DNA of 64,000 nucleotides. It comes from Mesorhizobium sp. dw_380 (GTDB lineage: Bacteria > Pseudomonadota > Alphaproteobacteria > Rhizobiales > Rhizobiaceae). Below are positions 31,541 to 39,593 of the stretch, piece after piece; position 1 is the stretch's first letter, and the number at the start of each line of letters is the position of its first letter. Under the pieces are notes generated by a model. That model was given only the letters and a program-made list of their open reading frames with translations. It was not told the DNA's origin and did not search any database. Where the stretch lies: assembly GCF_018588885.1 (NCBI RefSeq), contig NZ_JAFFIW010000024.1, positions 1 to 64,000 of the forward strand, written 5' to 3'. Made by a program: the position numbers and the translations under genes.

Positions 31541-33325
31541 TCAAGAATTGCTCGGCTTCCCGTAAACGGGCGTCGCAATGCCCTCCATCCGAGCCTTGAT
31601 CTGCAGCGCCACATATTTCGAATAGAAGCGCGATAGCGCCAGGTTGCCGCCATGGAACCACAGCGCTTCCTGCGCCGTCGGCTTCCACATGTTGCGCAGT
31701 TCGCCTTGCCAGGGGCCGGGGTCGCCCTTGACGCCGGAGCCGAGGCCCCAGCAGGGACCGACCTTGTCGGCGACCTCGCGCGAGACGAGTGCCGCGACAT
31801 TCTCGTTCATCGATTGATAGCCGGTGCAGGCGATGATGGCATCCACCTCGAGCTCGGTGCCGTCCTCGAACAGGACGCCCTTCGCTGTCAGCGACTTGAT
31901 GGCGACGCCGCTGCGGATGCCGATCTTGCCGTCGATGATCAGGTCCGAGGCGCCGACATCGATGTAATAGCCCGAGCCGGTGCGGTAGGCCTTCATCAGA
32001 AGCCCCGTCTCGTCGTCGCCGAAATCGATGGCGAAGCCCGCGGCGCTGAGGCGGTCATAGAAGCCGGCATCGCGTGCCTTGATCACTTCGTAGAGCGCGC
32101 TCTGGCCCTTGGGCACAAGCGCGAAGGGCATCGAGGCGACGATCATGTCGGCCTTCTCGGTGGTGATGCCGCGCGCCAGCGCGCTCTCCGAAAAGATTTC
32201 GAAGCCGACTTCCATCAGCGTGTCCGACTTGACCACGGTCGTTGGCGAGCGCTGGATCATGGTGACGTCGGCGCCGCTTTCCCACAGGTCGACGCAGACA
32301 TCATGCCCGGAGCTGGCCGCGCCGATGACGGCGACCTTTTTGCCGCGGAATTTCTCGCCGCTGGCATACTGGCTGGAATGCAGCAATTCGCCCTTGAACC
32401 GGTCGGCGCCGGCGAGGTCGATCGGCCGCGGCGGGCCATAGGCGCCGGTGGCGAAGACGACGTGCTTCGGCTTCAGCGTGATCTGCCGCCCGACGCGATC
32501 GACCACCACGGTCCAGACCTTCTCGGTCTCGTCATAGGAAGCGCTGAGGCACTTGGTGGCGACCCAGTAGTTGAGCTCCATGACGCGCGTGTACATCTCC
32601 AGCCAGTCGCCCATCTTGTCCTTGGGCGTGAAGACCGGCCAGTTCTCCGGGAAGGGAATATAGGGCAGATGGTCGTACCAGACCGGATCATGCAGCACGA
32701 GCGTGCGGTAGCGGTTGCGCCAGGAATCGCCGGGCCTCGCATTCTTCTCGATGACGATCGAGGGCACGCCGAGCTGCCTGAGCCGCGCGCCCAGCATGAT
32801 GCCGCCCTGGCCGCCGCCGATGACCAGGCAATAGGGCTGTTCCGAAGCGCCGAGATCGCGCGTTTCGCGCGCCCGCGCTTCCGACCAGGTCTCGCGTTCA
32901 GGGTCGGCCTTGTGGCGCACGCCGAGCGGCCGTGCCGCGCCCTTGCGCTCCTCAAAGCCCTTGAGGTCGGTCATCGCCGTGAACAGTGTGTGGCAACGGC
33001 CGTCGCGCAGGCGCATGATGCCTTGTCCCGAAGCCGACGCGGTCTCGAATGTGAACCAGGCTTCGATGGTGCCCTCGTCCGAGGTCGCCTCGCCGGTGAG
33101 CTGCCATGCGGCGGGCTTGGTCGAAGCCAGCGTTGCGTTGAGCATGTCGACGATGGCTTCGCGGCCTTCCATCGTGGTCACGTTCCAGGTGAAGGCCAGA
33201 AGGTCGCGCCAATAGCAGTCGTCGACGAACAGATTGCCCGCCGCCGCGATGTCACCGGCCTCGAGCGCCTGCGCGAAGGAGCCGAGCCATGCGGCCGCCT
33301 GTTTCGTCGGTGCCATTTCGAGCAT
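31541..33325 (-). CDS. NTF2-domain fused flavin-containing monooxygenase
   Basis: The 594-residue product has two parts. Residues about 1-125 form a SnoaL/NTF2-like domain (FAQALEAGDIAAAGNLFVDD, TWNVTTMEGREAIVDML). Residues about 165-594 are a class B flavin monooxygenase with the FAD motif VIGGGQGGIMLGARL (GxGxxG at 170-175), DSWRNRYRTLVLHDPVW, VFATGAYGPP and the NADPH motif VIGAASSGHD. Such enzymes oxygenate heteroatoms or do Baeyer-Villiger-like chemistry. The ATG at 33325 follows AGAGGCAAAGA. The open frame beyond it reads through a repeat and is not conserved. The substrate is unknown. Confidence 0.88.
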   Translation of the reverse strand: MLEMAPTKQAAAWLGSFAQALEAGDIAAAGNLFVDDCYWRDLLAFTWNVTTMEGREAIVDMLNATLASTKPAAWQLTGEATSDEGTIEAWFTFETASASGQGIMRLRDGRCHTLFTAMTDLKGFEERKGAARPLGVRHKADPERETWSEARARETRDLGASEQPYCLVIGGGQGGIMLGARLRQLGVPSIVIEKNARPGDSWRNRYRTLVLHDPVWYDHLPYIPFPENWPVFTPKDKMGDWLEMYTRVMELNYWVATKCLSASYDETEKVWTVVVDRVGRQITLKPKHVVFATGAYGPPRPIDLAGADRFKGELLHSSQYASGEKFRGKKVAVIGAASSGHDVCVDLWESGADVTMIQRSPTTVVKSDTLMEVGFEIFSESALARGITTEKADMIVASMPFALVPKGQSALYEVIKARDAGFYDRLSAAGFAIDFGDDETGLLMKAYRTGSGYYIDVGASDLIIDGKIGIRSGVAIKSLTAKGVLFEDGTELEVDAIIACTGYQSMNENVAALVSREVADKVGPCWGLGSGVKGDPGPWQGELRNMWKPTAQEALWFHGGNLALSRFYSKYVALQIKARMEGIATPVYGKPSNS

Positions 33326-33390
33326 TCTTTGCCTCTTTCTACAAAACCGCACCCCATCCAAATTGGGGATCATTAATTGTCGAACTCGGC

Positions 33391-33445
33391 GCAGCCCCTC
33401 ATCCGCCTGCCGGCACCTTCTCCCCGTATAGAGACGGGGAGAAGG
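33391..33445. repeat. Half copy of palindrome family C
   Basis: GCAGCCCCTCATCCGCCTGC...CTTCTCCCCGTATAGAGACGGGGAGAAG is one arm of the family C element. It fills the short gap between the convergent ends of this tandem pair of minus-strand genes. Confidence 0.7.
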
Positions 33446-33447
33446 GA

Positions 33448-34380
33448 CTAATCCCCGAGCGGTTCCATCTCCTTGCCGGTGCGGTGGATCTGGGCGTTGT
33501 ACTTGATGCGGCGCACCGTTTCGCGCGCCGAGCCGTCGAGCTTGTAGGCCGAGGCCACGGCCAGAAGGTCGATCGCGGCCAGGAAGGCATAGCGCGAGGC
33601 CGTCGGCTTCAGCGTGTCGGGATATTCGGGCACCGCCACCGTCAGCCTGACATCGCAGGCACGCGCGAGTTCGGTGTCGGGCGCGGTCACGGCGATCGCG
33701 TTGGCGCGGTAGTGCTTGGCGAGTTCGACGGCCTCGATCACTTCGCGCGTGCGTCCCGTCGCCGAAATGGCAATCACCAGGTCGCCGGGCTTCAGCGTCG
33801 AGGCGGTCATGCGCATCAGATAGGGGTCGCACTGGGCGCTGACCGTGATGCCGTAGCGAAACAGCCGGTACTGGGTTTCCTGCGCCAGCGCCGAGGAACT
33901 GCCGCCGAGGCCGAAGACCGTGACCTGGCGCGCCTTGGCGATGAGTTCGGCGGCCTTCTGCAACTGTGCCGGATCGAGCTGGCGTTCGGCCTCCTGCAAA
34001 GCCCGGCGCGCCTCGCCGAACACGGCGTTCCAGAACGGCATGCCATTGTCGTTGCTGACGGCCGGCGACTTGGCCAGATAGAGCGCGCCGACGACCAGGC
34101 TCTGCGCCAGCTTGAGCTTGAAATCGCGCACGCCCTCGCAGCCGATGGCGCGGCAGAACCGGGTCACCGTCGGCTCGCTCACTCCGGCACGCTGGGCAAG
34201 TGCTGCATTGGAGGCGTCGACGGCGTATTTGACGTCATCGAGCACGACATCGGCGACGCGGCGTTCGGCCGGGCGTAATTCCGCGTAGGAATCCTTGACC
34301 AGCGAAATGATGTCGGGAATGCGCCGGACAGGACCGTCCTGGTCGTGGCTGGGCTCTTCCTGGCTGTCAGCTTTGGTCAT
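33448..34380 (-). CDS. MurR/RpiR family transcriptional regulator
   Basis: These regulators bind DNA through an N-terminal HTH_6 domain and sense phosphosugars or other metabolites through a SIS domain. The 310-residue product shows the HTH region ELRPAERRVADVVLDD...SNAALAQRAGVSEPTVTRFCRAIGCEG (about 33-85). A SIS domain follows with VTVFGLGGSSSALAQE and DLVIAISATGRTREVIEAV. The ATG at 34380 was chosen by family length; the upstream extension is not conserved. It is divergent from an ABC importer, which is the likely regulon. A GGAAAGCAACA motif lies in the shared intergenic. Confidence 0.92.
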   Translation of the reverse strand: MTKADSQEEPSHDQDGPVRRIPDIISLVKDSYAELRPAERRVADVVLDDVKYAVDASNAALAQRAGVSEPTVTRFCRAIGCEGVRDFKLKLAQSLVVGALYLAKSPAVSNDNGMPFWNAVFGEARRALQEAERQLDPAQLQKAAELIAKARQVTVFGLGGSSSALAQETQYRLFRYGITVSAQCDPYLMRMTASTLKPGDLVIAISATGRTREVIEAVELAKHYRANAIAVTAPDTELARACDVRLTVAVPEYPDTLKPTASRYAFLAAIDLLAVASAYKLDGSARETVRRIKYNAQIHRTGKEMEPLGD

Positions 34381-34689
34381 GAAGTCGGCCTTCCCTGCCC
34401 TTTCGACCTGACCTCTTATCATGTTTGCACACTGTCGTTCCATGCGTCCGGCCACGGTGCAACCGTTGCGTGCCGCAAGGCATGCCGGTGTGGCTTTTCC
34501 TGAGTATGTAGGAAAGCAACACACATTTCAAGGCAGACAAGACTAAGTGAAATCAAATTGTTAGCTCCCAGCGGTAGTTTTGATGATACGGTTACCACCG
34601 CGAGCGCTTGACAGCAAAGTAGGATAGTTACAGACTGATTTCTGGCAGTCCGATGACCATTGGATCATGACGCAATCTCCGAGGGGCGG
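34381..34689. promoter_or_regulatory. Divergent promoter region of RpiR regulator and ABC importer
   Basis: The 309 bp gap between divergent genes contains an imperfect palindrome at 34488-34524 (GTGTGGCTTTTCC, 10-bp spacer, GGAAAGCAACACAC). Its GGAAAGCAACA core repeats the motif at 28919-28929. A TTGACA at 34608-34613 could be a -35 element, but I see no good -10 at the right distance. No gene is visible. Confidence 0.5.
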
Positions 34690-35523
34690 ATGAACGCGGG
34701 CGAAGCAACAACGCCGAAGCTTGGCGTGCAGGCAGCGACCAAGATCTATCGCACGGCGTCAGGCGACCTGCTGGCGCTGGACCGCTGCAGTCTCGAGGTC
34801 AGGACCAATGAAATCGTTTCGATCGTCGGCCCGTCCGGCTGCGGCAAGACCACGCTTTTGTGGTCGATGTCGGGGCTGCACAGCCTGACCAGCGGCGAGA
34901 TCCGGCTCGACGGCATCAAGATCGCCGGCCCGCATCCCGATATCGGCATCGTCTTCCAGGAAGCGAACCTCCTGCCCTGGCGCAATCTCGACGCCAACAT
35001 CCGCTTTCCCTTCGAGATCAAGGGTGAGAAGCCGGACCGCGCCTGGATCGCGCATCTGCTCAACCGGGTCGGGCTCGACGGCTTCGGCGGCAAGTTTCCA
35101 CGCGAACTCTCGGGCGGCATGCAGCAGCGCGCGGCGATCGTACGGGCGCTGGCGCTGAAGCCCTCGGTGCTTTTGATGGACGAGCCGTTCGGCGCGCTCG
35201 ACAGTTTTACCCGCGAGGAGATGAACCGGCTGGTCGAGGAGATCTGGCTCGACACCAAGACGACCATCGTCTTCATCACCCACAGCATCGAGGAAGCGAT
35301 TTTCCTGTCAGACCGGGTGGTGGTGCTGAGCGCCCGGCCGGGCATGGTTGCCAGGGAATACCGTGTGCCGTTCGCGCGTCCGCGCTCGCTGGAGATCATG
35401 GCGACCAAGGAGGTCTTCGACCTCACCAACCGGATCAAGCTGGACATTGTCGGCGAGCGCGTCCGGCCGAAGGCGTCTGAACAGCAGCGCACCAGCGCCG
35501 AGATCGTGAGGATCAGGCCGTGA
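34690..35523 (+). CDS. ABC transporter ATP-binding protein (nitrate/sulfonate/taurine type)
   Basis: This is the cytoplasmic ATPase of an importer of the SsuB/TauB/NMT1 class. The 277-residue product has Walker A GPSGCGKTT (about 49-57), Q-loop VFQEANLLPW, signature LSGGMQQRAAIVRAL, Walker [13 protein letters not shown] and the H-loop FITHSIEEA. The ATG at 34690 follows GAGGGG; an upstream TTG at 34660 is less likely. It overlaps the permease gene by 4 bp (GTGA). The solute is not deducible from the ATPase. Confidence 0.92.
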   Translation: MNAGEATTPKLGVQAATKIYRTASGDLLALDRCSLEVRTNEIVSIVGPSGCGKTTLLWSMSGLHSLTSGEIRLDGIKIAGPHPDIGIVFQEANLLPWRNLDANIRFPFEIKGEKPDRAWIAHLLNRVGLDGFGGKFPRELSGGMQQRAAIVRALALKPSVLLMDEPFGALDSFTREEMNRLVEEIWLDTKTTIVFITHSIEEAIFLSDRVVVLSARPGMVAREYRVPFARPRSLEIMATKEVFDLTNRIKLDIVGERVRPKASEQQRTSAEIVRIRP

Positions 35524-36374
35524 GCGACGCCATCCCGGAATTCTCCAAATCCAAGTCTGGCGCCAAGTCGGCTGATGGCCACGACGTCAGCCTGACCAAT
35601 CTGTCGGCCTTCGCCAGCGGCCCCGGCATCAAGTCGGGCAAGGAGGTGGCGGCGATCATCGCTGTCGCCGTGATCATCATCGGCGGCATCGAGCTGGCTT
35701 TGCGGCTGTTTCACGTGCCGCTCTACATCATGCCGCCGCCAAGCTCGATCGCCTACGCGCTGTTCGACGAGTTCCCGCTGATCGCGCCGCATCTCGGCTA
35801 CACGCTGGTCGAGCTGGTGTCGGGGTTCGCCATCGGCGCCGTCGTCGGCCTGGTGCTGGCCGCCGTCATCACCCAGTTCCCGTTCGCGGAAAAGATCGTC
35901 GCGCCCTACATATTGCTGCTCGTCACCACGCCGATGCTGGCGCTGGTGCCGCTTTTGATCCTGCGCTTCGGCTTCGGCTACACGCCGCGCATCATCGCGG
36001 TGGCGCTGGCCGCCGGACCGATGGTGATGATCAACGCCGCCACCGGCTTTCGCCGCGTCGACAGCGCCAAGATTGCGCTGGCGCGTTCCTATGGCGCCAG
36101 CACGCTGCAGATCTTTTGGAAGATCCGCGCGCCGATGGCGCTGCCGATGATCCTGGTCGGGCTGATGATCGGCGCCATCTTCGGCCTGCTGACAGCCGTC
36201 GGCGCTGAAATGGTGGGTGGCGGCTTCGGGCTCGGCAACCGGCTGACCACCTATTCGTCGATGATCCAGATGCCGCAATTCTTCGCGGTGGTGCTGATCC
36301 TGTCGACGCTCGGCATCCTGATCTACGTGCTGTTCTTCCTCATCGGCAAGAAATGGGCGAGCTGGGAGGCATAA
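35520..36374 (+). CDS. ABC transporter permease (SsuC/TauC type)
   Basis: This is the inner-membrane channel of the same importer. The 284-residue product has about six membrane segments starting at about residue 42, the typical PPPSSIAYALFDEFPLI segment after the first helix, and the EAA-like loop RSYGASTLQIFWKIRAPMALPMI that docks to the ATPase. It starts with GTG overlapping the ATPase stop. A soluble N-terminal stretch of about 40 residues precedes the first helix. The binding-protein gene follows 65 bp downstream. Confidence 0.92.
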   Translation: MSDAIPEFSKSKSGAKSADGHDVSLTNLSAFASGPGIKSGKEVAAIIAVAVIIIGGIELALRLFHVPLYIMPPPSSIAYALFDEFPLIAPHLGYTLVELVSGFAIGAVVGLVLAAVITQFPFAEKIVAPYILLLVTTPMLALVPLLILRFGFGYTPRIIAVALAAGPMVMINAATGFRRVDSAKIALARSYGASTLQIFWKIRAPMALPMILVGLMIGAIFGLLTAVGAEMVGGGFGLGNRLTTYSSMIQMPQFFAVVLILSTLGILIYVLFFLIGKKWASWEA

Positions 36375-36439
36375 GAACAGAGGGCAAGCGCCCGGGAGGC
36401 GGGCGGCAGAGACTGACAATCAACAAAAAGGGGAATGTC

Positions 36440-37603
36440 ATGACCAAAGACCATTCGATCAGCCCGGCAGGCATCAGCCGCCGCACTTTCCTGCAAGTCA
36501 CCGGCGCCGGGCTGGTGACGGCAACCGCGCTCGGCGCCACAGGGCTCAAGGCGAGGGCCGAGGCCTATGGCAAATTCACCTGGATCTCGCCGCGCGGCAC
36601 GCTCGAAGTGCTCGACGACTATCCCTATTGGGCGGCCAAGAAAGCCGGCTATTTCGACGGGCTGGACACCGACATGCAGCCGGGCCCGTCGGACGGCACG
36701 GCGACAGTGAAGTTCGTCGATGTCGGCCAGGCCGATATGGGCTTTCCCTCACCCGGCGTGTTCTCCTTCGCGATCCAGAACGGCATGAAGCTGAAGTCGG
36801 TGTTCCATATGGGCGCCCGCGACACGTTCAGCATCGCCTTCCGCAAGGGCGAGGGATCGAACGATCTGAAGAAGCTCGAAGGCAAGACCATCCTGCTCGG
36901 CTCCGCCGCCTGGCAGTCGATCACCGATCCGCTGCTCGCCGCGCAAGGCGTCGACATCAAGAAGGTCAAGTATGTCGAGGCCGGCTGGCCGACCTGGGGC
37001 ACGGCGCTCGCCGGCGGCCAGGGCGACGCGGCTTTGTCATGGGAGGGGCTCCGCGCCGAATGGATCGCCAAGGGCCTCGACTTCGAATACTGGCTCGGCG
37101 TGAAGAATTCGAAACTGCCGGCCAACACTTTCGTCGTGCGCGCCGCCGATCTCGAGGATGCCGACAAGAAGGCGTTCCTGGAAAAGTACCTGCGCGGCTG
37201 GGCGATGGGCCTCGAATTCGGCTACCAGAACCCACGCGCGGCGGTCGAAGCGGTGTTCGAGCAGTTCCCGACGCTGGCCAAGAATCTCGGGCCGGAGCTC
37301 GGCACCACCTCGATCCTGCAGCAGATCAACGTCTTCCGCGGCGACATGGACAAGCGCGGCGGCTGGGGTTCGCATGACATGGCGAGCTGGCAGGGGTTCT
37401 TCGACGAGATCCACAAGATCGGCCAGATCACCAATCCGGTGAAGGCCGAGGACGTCTGCACCAATGAGCTGATCCCGGCCGCCAACAGTTTCGACAAGGC
37501 CAAGGTCAAGGCCGATGCCGACGGCGTCAAACTGTCGGAAGGCTTTGCCGCGCTCGATGTCGAGAAGATCAAGGCGCATCTGTTCGATTCGGCGGTGAAG
37601 TGA
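36440..37603 (+). CDS. Tat-exported ABC substrate-binding protein (NMT1/THI5-like)
   Basis: This is the periplasmic receptor for the importer encoded just upstream. The 387-residue product starts with a twin-arginine signal (GISRRTFLQVTGAGL, Arg14-Arg15) and a likely cleavage near ARA-EA (about residue 40). The mature part shows LDDYPYWAAKKAGYFDGLD and DVGQADMGFPSPGVF, typical of the NMT1/SsuA-like fold. The Tat signal suggests folding before export. A GGGGAATGTC stretch precedes the ATG at 36440. The ligand is unknown; neighbours suggest an organic nitrogen compound (weak inference). Confidence 0.88.
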   Translation: MTKDHSISPAGISRRTFLQVTGAGLVTATALGATGLKARAEAYGKFTWISPRGTLEVLDDYPYWAAKKAGYFDGLDTDMQPGPSDGTATVKFVDVGQADMGFPSPGVFSFAIQNGMKLKSVFHMGARDTFSIAFRKGEGSNDLKKLEGKTILLGSAAWQSITDPLLAAQGVDIKKVKYVEAGWPTWGTALAGGQGDAALSWEGLRAEWIAKGLDFEYWLGVKNSKLPANTFVVRAADLEDADKKAFLEKYLRGWAMGLEFGYQNPRAAVEAVFEQFPTLAKNLGPELGTTSILQQINVFRGDMDKRGGWGSHDMASWQGFFDEIHKIGQITNPVKAEDVCTNELIPAANSFDKAKVKADADGVKLSEGFAALDVEKIKAHLFDSAVK

Positions 37604-37623
37604 GGCTGCGCAATGGTAGAGGT

Positions 37624-37806
37624 CAGCGCCGCCCCTCACCTGCCTGCCGGCATCCTCTCCCCGTATGGTGACGGGGAGAGGGGCGCTGTCTTTGACGATT
37701 TCGCCAATCACAAACATTGCAAGGGTGGCGTTGGCGTTGCGGCAGTCCCTTTCTCCCCGTCACTATACTGGGAGAAATGTCCGGCAGGACAATGAGGGGC
37801 AGCGCC
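37624..37806. repeat. Inverted repeat family C
   Basis: The arm AGCGCCGCCCCTCACCTGCC...CCCCGTATGGTGACGGGGAG faces CTCCCCGTCACTATACTGGG...GGACAATGAGGGGCAGCGCC. It occupies most of the 285 bp gap between the binding-protein and oxidoreductase genes. Confidence 0.85.
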
Positions 37807-37888
37807 AAGCTGAGGTGATTGCCCGGCTAAACATCCGCGCGGCGGCAACAGCGTCGCTCACGATTCAATGAAGATTTGGGAGGCTGAT

Positions 37889-38980
37889 ATGGCCGACAAG
37901 GTAAAAGTGCTGGTGGTGGGACTCGGTAATATGGGGGCGTCGCATGCCAGCGCCTATCACCGCTCCGACGGTTTTCAGATCGTCGCCATCATGAGCCGCT
38001 CGATCAAAAGCAACACCAAAATACCGGCCGAGCTTGCCGGCTATCCGCTCTACGAGGACTTCGACCTGGCGCTGAAGGAAACCAAGCCTGATGCGGTCTC
38101 GATCAACAGCTGGCCGAACACGCATGCCGAATATGCGCTGAAGGCGATCGCGGCCAATTGCCATGTGTTCATGGAAAAGCCGCTCGCTACCAACATCGAG
38201 GATGCCGAGAAGGTTGTGGCCGCCGCGCGAGCGAAGAACCGCAAGCTGGTGCTCGGCTATATCCTGCGCGTGCATCCGTCATGGATCAAATTCATCGAGG
38301 TCGGCAAGACGCTCGGCAAGCCGCTGGTGATGCGGCTCAACCTCAACCAGCAGAGCAGCGGCAGCGCCTGGCACTGGCACAAGAACCTGATCGATTCGCT
38401 GATCCCGATCGTCGATTGCGGCGTGCACTATGTCGATGTCATGTGCCAGCTGACCGGCGCCAAACCGGTGCGGGTGCATGGCATCGGCGCCAAGCTGTGG
38501 GCGGAGGCCGACAAGCAGAATTACGGCCATCTGCATGTCACCTTCGATGACGGCTCGGTCGGCTGGTACGAGGCCGGCTGGGGCCCGATGATGAGCGAGA
38601 CGGCCTATTTCGTGAAGGACGTGGTCGGGCCCAAGGGCGCGGTGTCGATCGTCGCCGGCCAGACGGCGAGCGCCGCGGCCGAGGCGGCGGAGATCTCGAA
38701 CTCGGCCGACATCGACCGCCACACCAAGACGGACGCGCTGAAAATCCATTATGCCGCGGTCGACGGTGACAAGAATTTCTCGAAGCCCGACGAGATCGTC
38801 AGCATGGAGGACGAGCCCGGCCACCAGGAACTGTGCGATCGCGAGCAGGCCTTCTTCCTGCGCGCCATCCGCGAGGACCTCGATCTGACCGAGCAGATGG
38901 ATGCCGCGGTCAACAGCCTGCGCATCGTGCTCGCCGCCGAACAGAGCATCGAACTGGGACGGACCGTCGAGCTGGCCTGA
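37889..38980 (+). CDS. Gfo/Idh/MocA family oxidoreductase
   Basis: Members are NAD(P)-dependent dehydrogenases of sugars, inositols and related polyols. The 363-residue product starts MADKVKVLVVGLGNMGASHA with a Rossmann GxGxxG. It has the family EKP motif in HVFMEKPLATN, plus the SLIPIVDCGVHYVDVM region that supplies the catalytic Asp-x-x-x-His. A GGGAGG at 37878-37883 precedes the ATG at 37889, so I prefer it over the ATG at 37868. The true substrate is not predictable. An amidase remnant follows directly. Confidence 0.9.
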   Translation: MADKVKVLVVGLGNMGASHASAYHRSDGFQIVAIMSRSIKSNTKIPAELAGYPLYEDFDLALKETKPDAVSINSWPNTHAEYALKAIAANCHVFMEKPLATNIEDAEKVVAAARAKNRKLVLGYILRVHPSWIKFIEVGKTLGKPLVMRLNLNQQSSGSAWHWHKNLIDSLIPIVDCGVHYVDVMCQLTGAKPVRVHGIGAKLWAEADKQNYGHLHVTFDDGSVGWYEAGWGPMMSETAYFVKDVVGPKGAVSIVAGQTASAAAEAAEISNSADIDRHTKTDALKIHYAAVDGDKNFSKPDEIVSMEDEPGHQELCDREQAFFLRAIREDLDLTEQMDAAVNSLRIVLAAEQSIELGRTVELA

Positions 38981-39367
38981 CCGGCTGCTGCGCTGGAGGA
39001 GGCGCCGGTATCGCAGAGCATCGGCAGGATGAGAGTCTATAGGCACGTCGTCGGCGATCTCTTGGACTACGATCTTTTCATCACGCCTACGCCGACGCAG
39101 CTGCCGCGCCCGTTCGGCTATTACGACATGTCGGATACGGACATCGACCGCTACAACGCCAAATGGACCGATGCCGTCTTTGCGTTTCCCTTCAACATTT
39201 CGGGCCAGCCGGCGATCTCGCTGCCGCTCGGCTGGTCGAAGGCCGGCGTGCCGATCGGCGTGCAGCTGGTCGGCCGCTATGGCGACGAAGCGATCGTGCT
39301 GGCCGCGTCGGCGCAGCTGGAGCAGGAGATGCCGTGGAAGGAGAGGCGGCCGGCGGTGAGTGGGTAG
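38981..39367 (+). pseudogene. C-terminal remnant of an amidase (amidase signature family)
   Basis: About 128 codons, open from just after the oxidoreductase stop, match the C-terminus of amidase/Asp-tRNA amidotransferase-like enzymes: DYDLFITPTPTQLPRPFG, AFPFNISGQPAISLPLGW and GVPIGVQLVGRYGDEAIVL. The catalytic Ser-cisSer-Lys part (normally the first 350 or so residues) is missing, so it should be inactive. An ATG at 39029 could start a 112-residue peptide. It is most likely the scar of a deletion that removed an amidase gene from this catabolic cluster. Confidence 0.78.
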
Positions 39368-39410
39368 TTGGCGGGAGGGTCGGGCGAAGAAGGCCAATAT
39401 TCGCCGTCGC

Positions 39411-39590
39411 ACTCTACGGCGCCCCCCTCTGTCCTGCCGGACATCTCCCCCACGGGTGGGGAGATTGGCAGTTTCGGCGCCGGCTCGTCTTCTTGCAACG
39501 CTGAAAATTAGCGAAAGCGCTCACAACAACCAATCTCCCCCCTCGTGGAGGAGATGCCCGGCAGGGCAGAGGGGGGCGTCGTAGAGCGCC
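39411..39590. repeat. Inverted repeat, family B variant
   Basis: Facing blocks ACTCTACGGCGCCCCCCTCT...GGACATCTCCCCCACG and CCTCGTGGAGGAGATGCCC...AGAGGGGGGCGTCGTAGAGC enclose about 75 bp. It separates the amidase remnant from the convergent M24 peptidase gene. Confidence 0.75.
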
Positions 39591-39593
39591 GGC

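Noticed and set aside
33326-33832. N-terminal extension of the FMO frame
   Set aside because: It reads through the family C half repeat and the antisense of the RpiR gene. The conserved NTF2 domain starts at 33325.
34608-34613. TTGACA as a -35 element for the ABC importer
   Set aside because: No recognisable -10 lies 16-18 bp downstream, so I do not call a promoter.
35708-35721. parS-like sequence GTTTCACGTGCCGC in the ABC permease gene
   Set aside because: It matches only 11 of 14 core positions and lacks the right arm. It is coding for the conserved LFHVPLY stretch and is far from the parS cluster.
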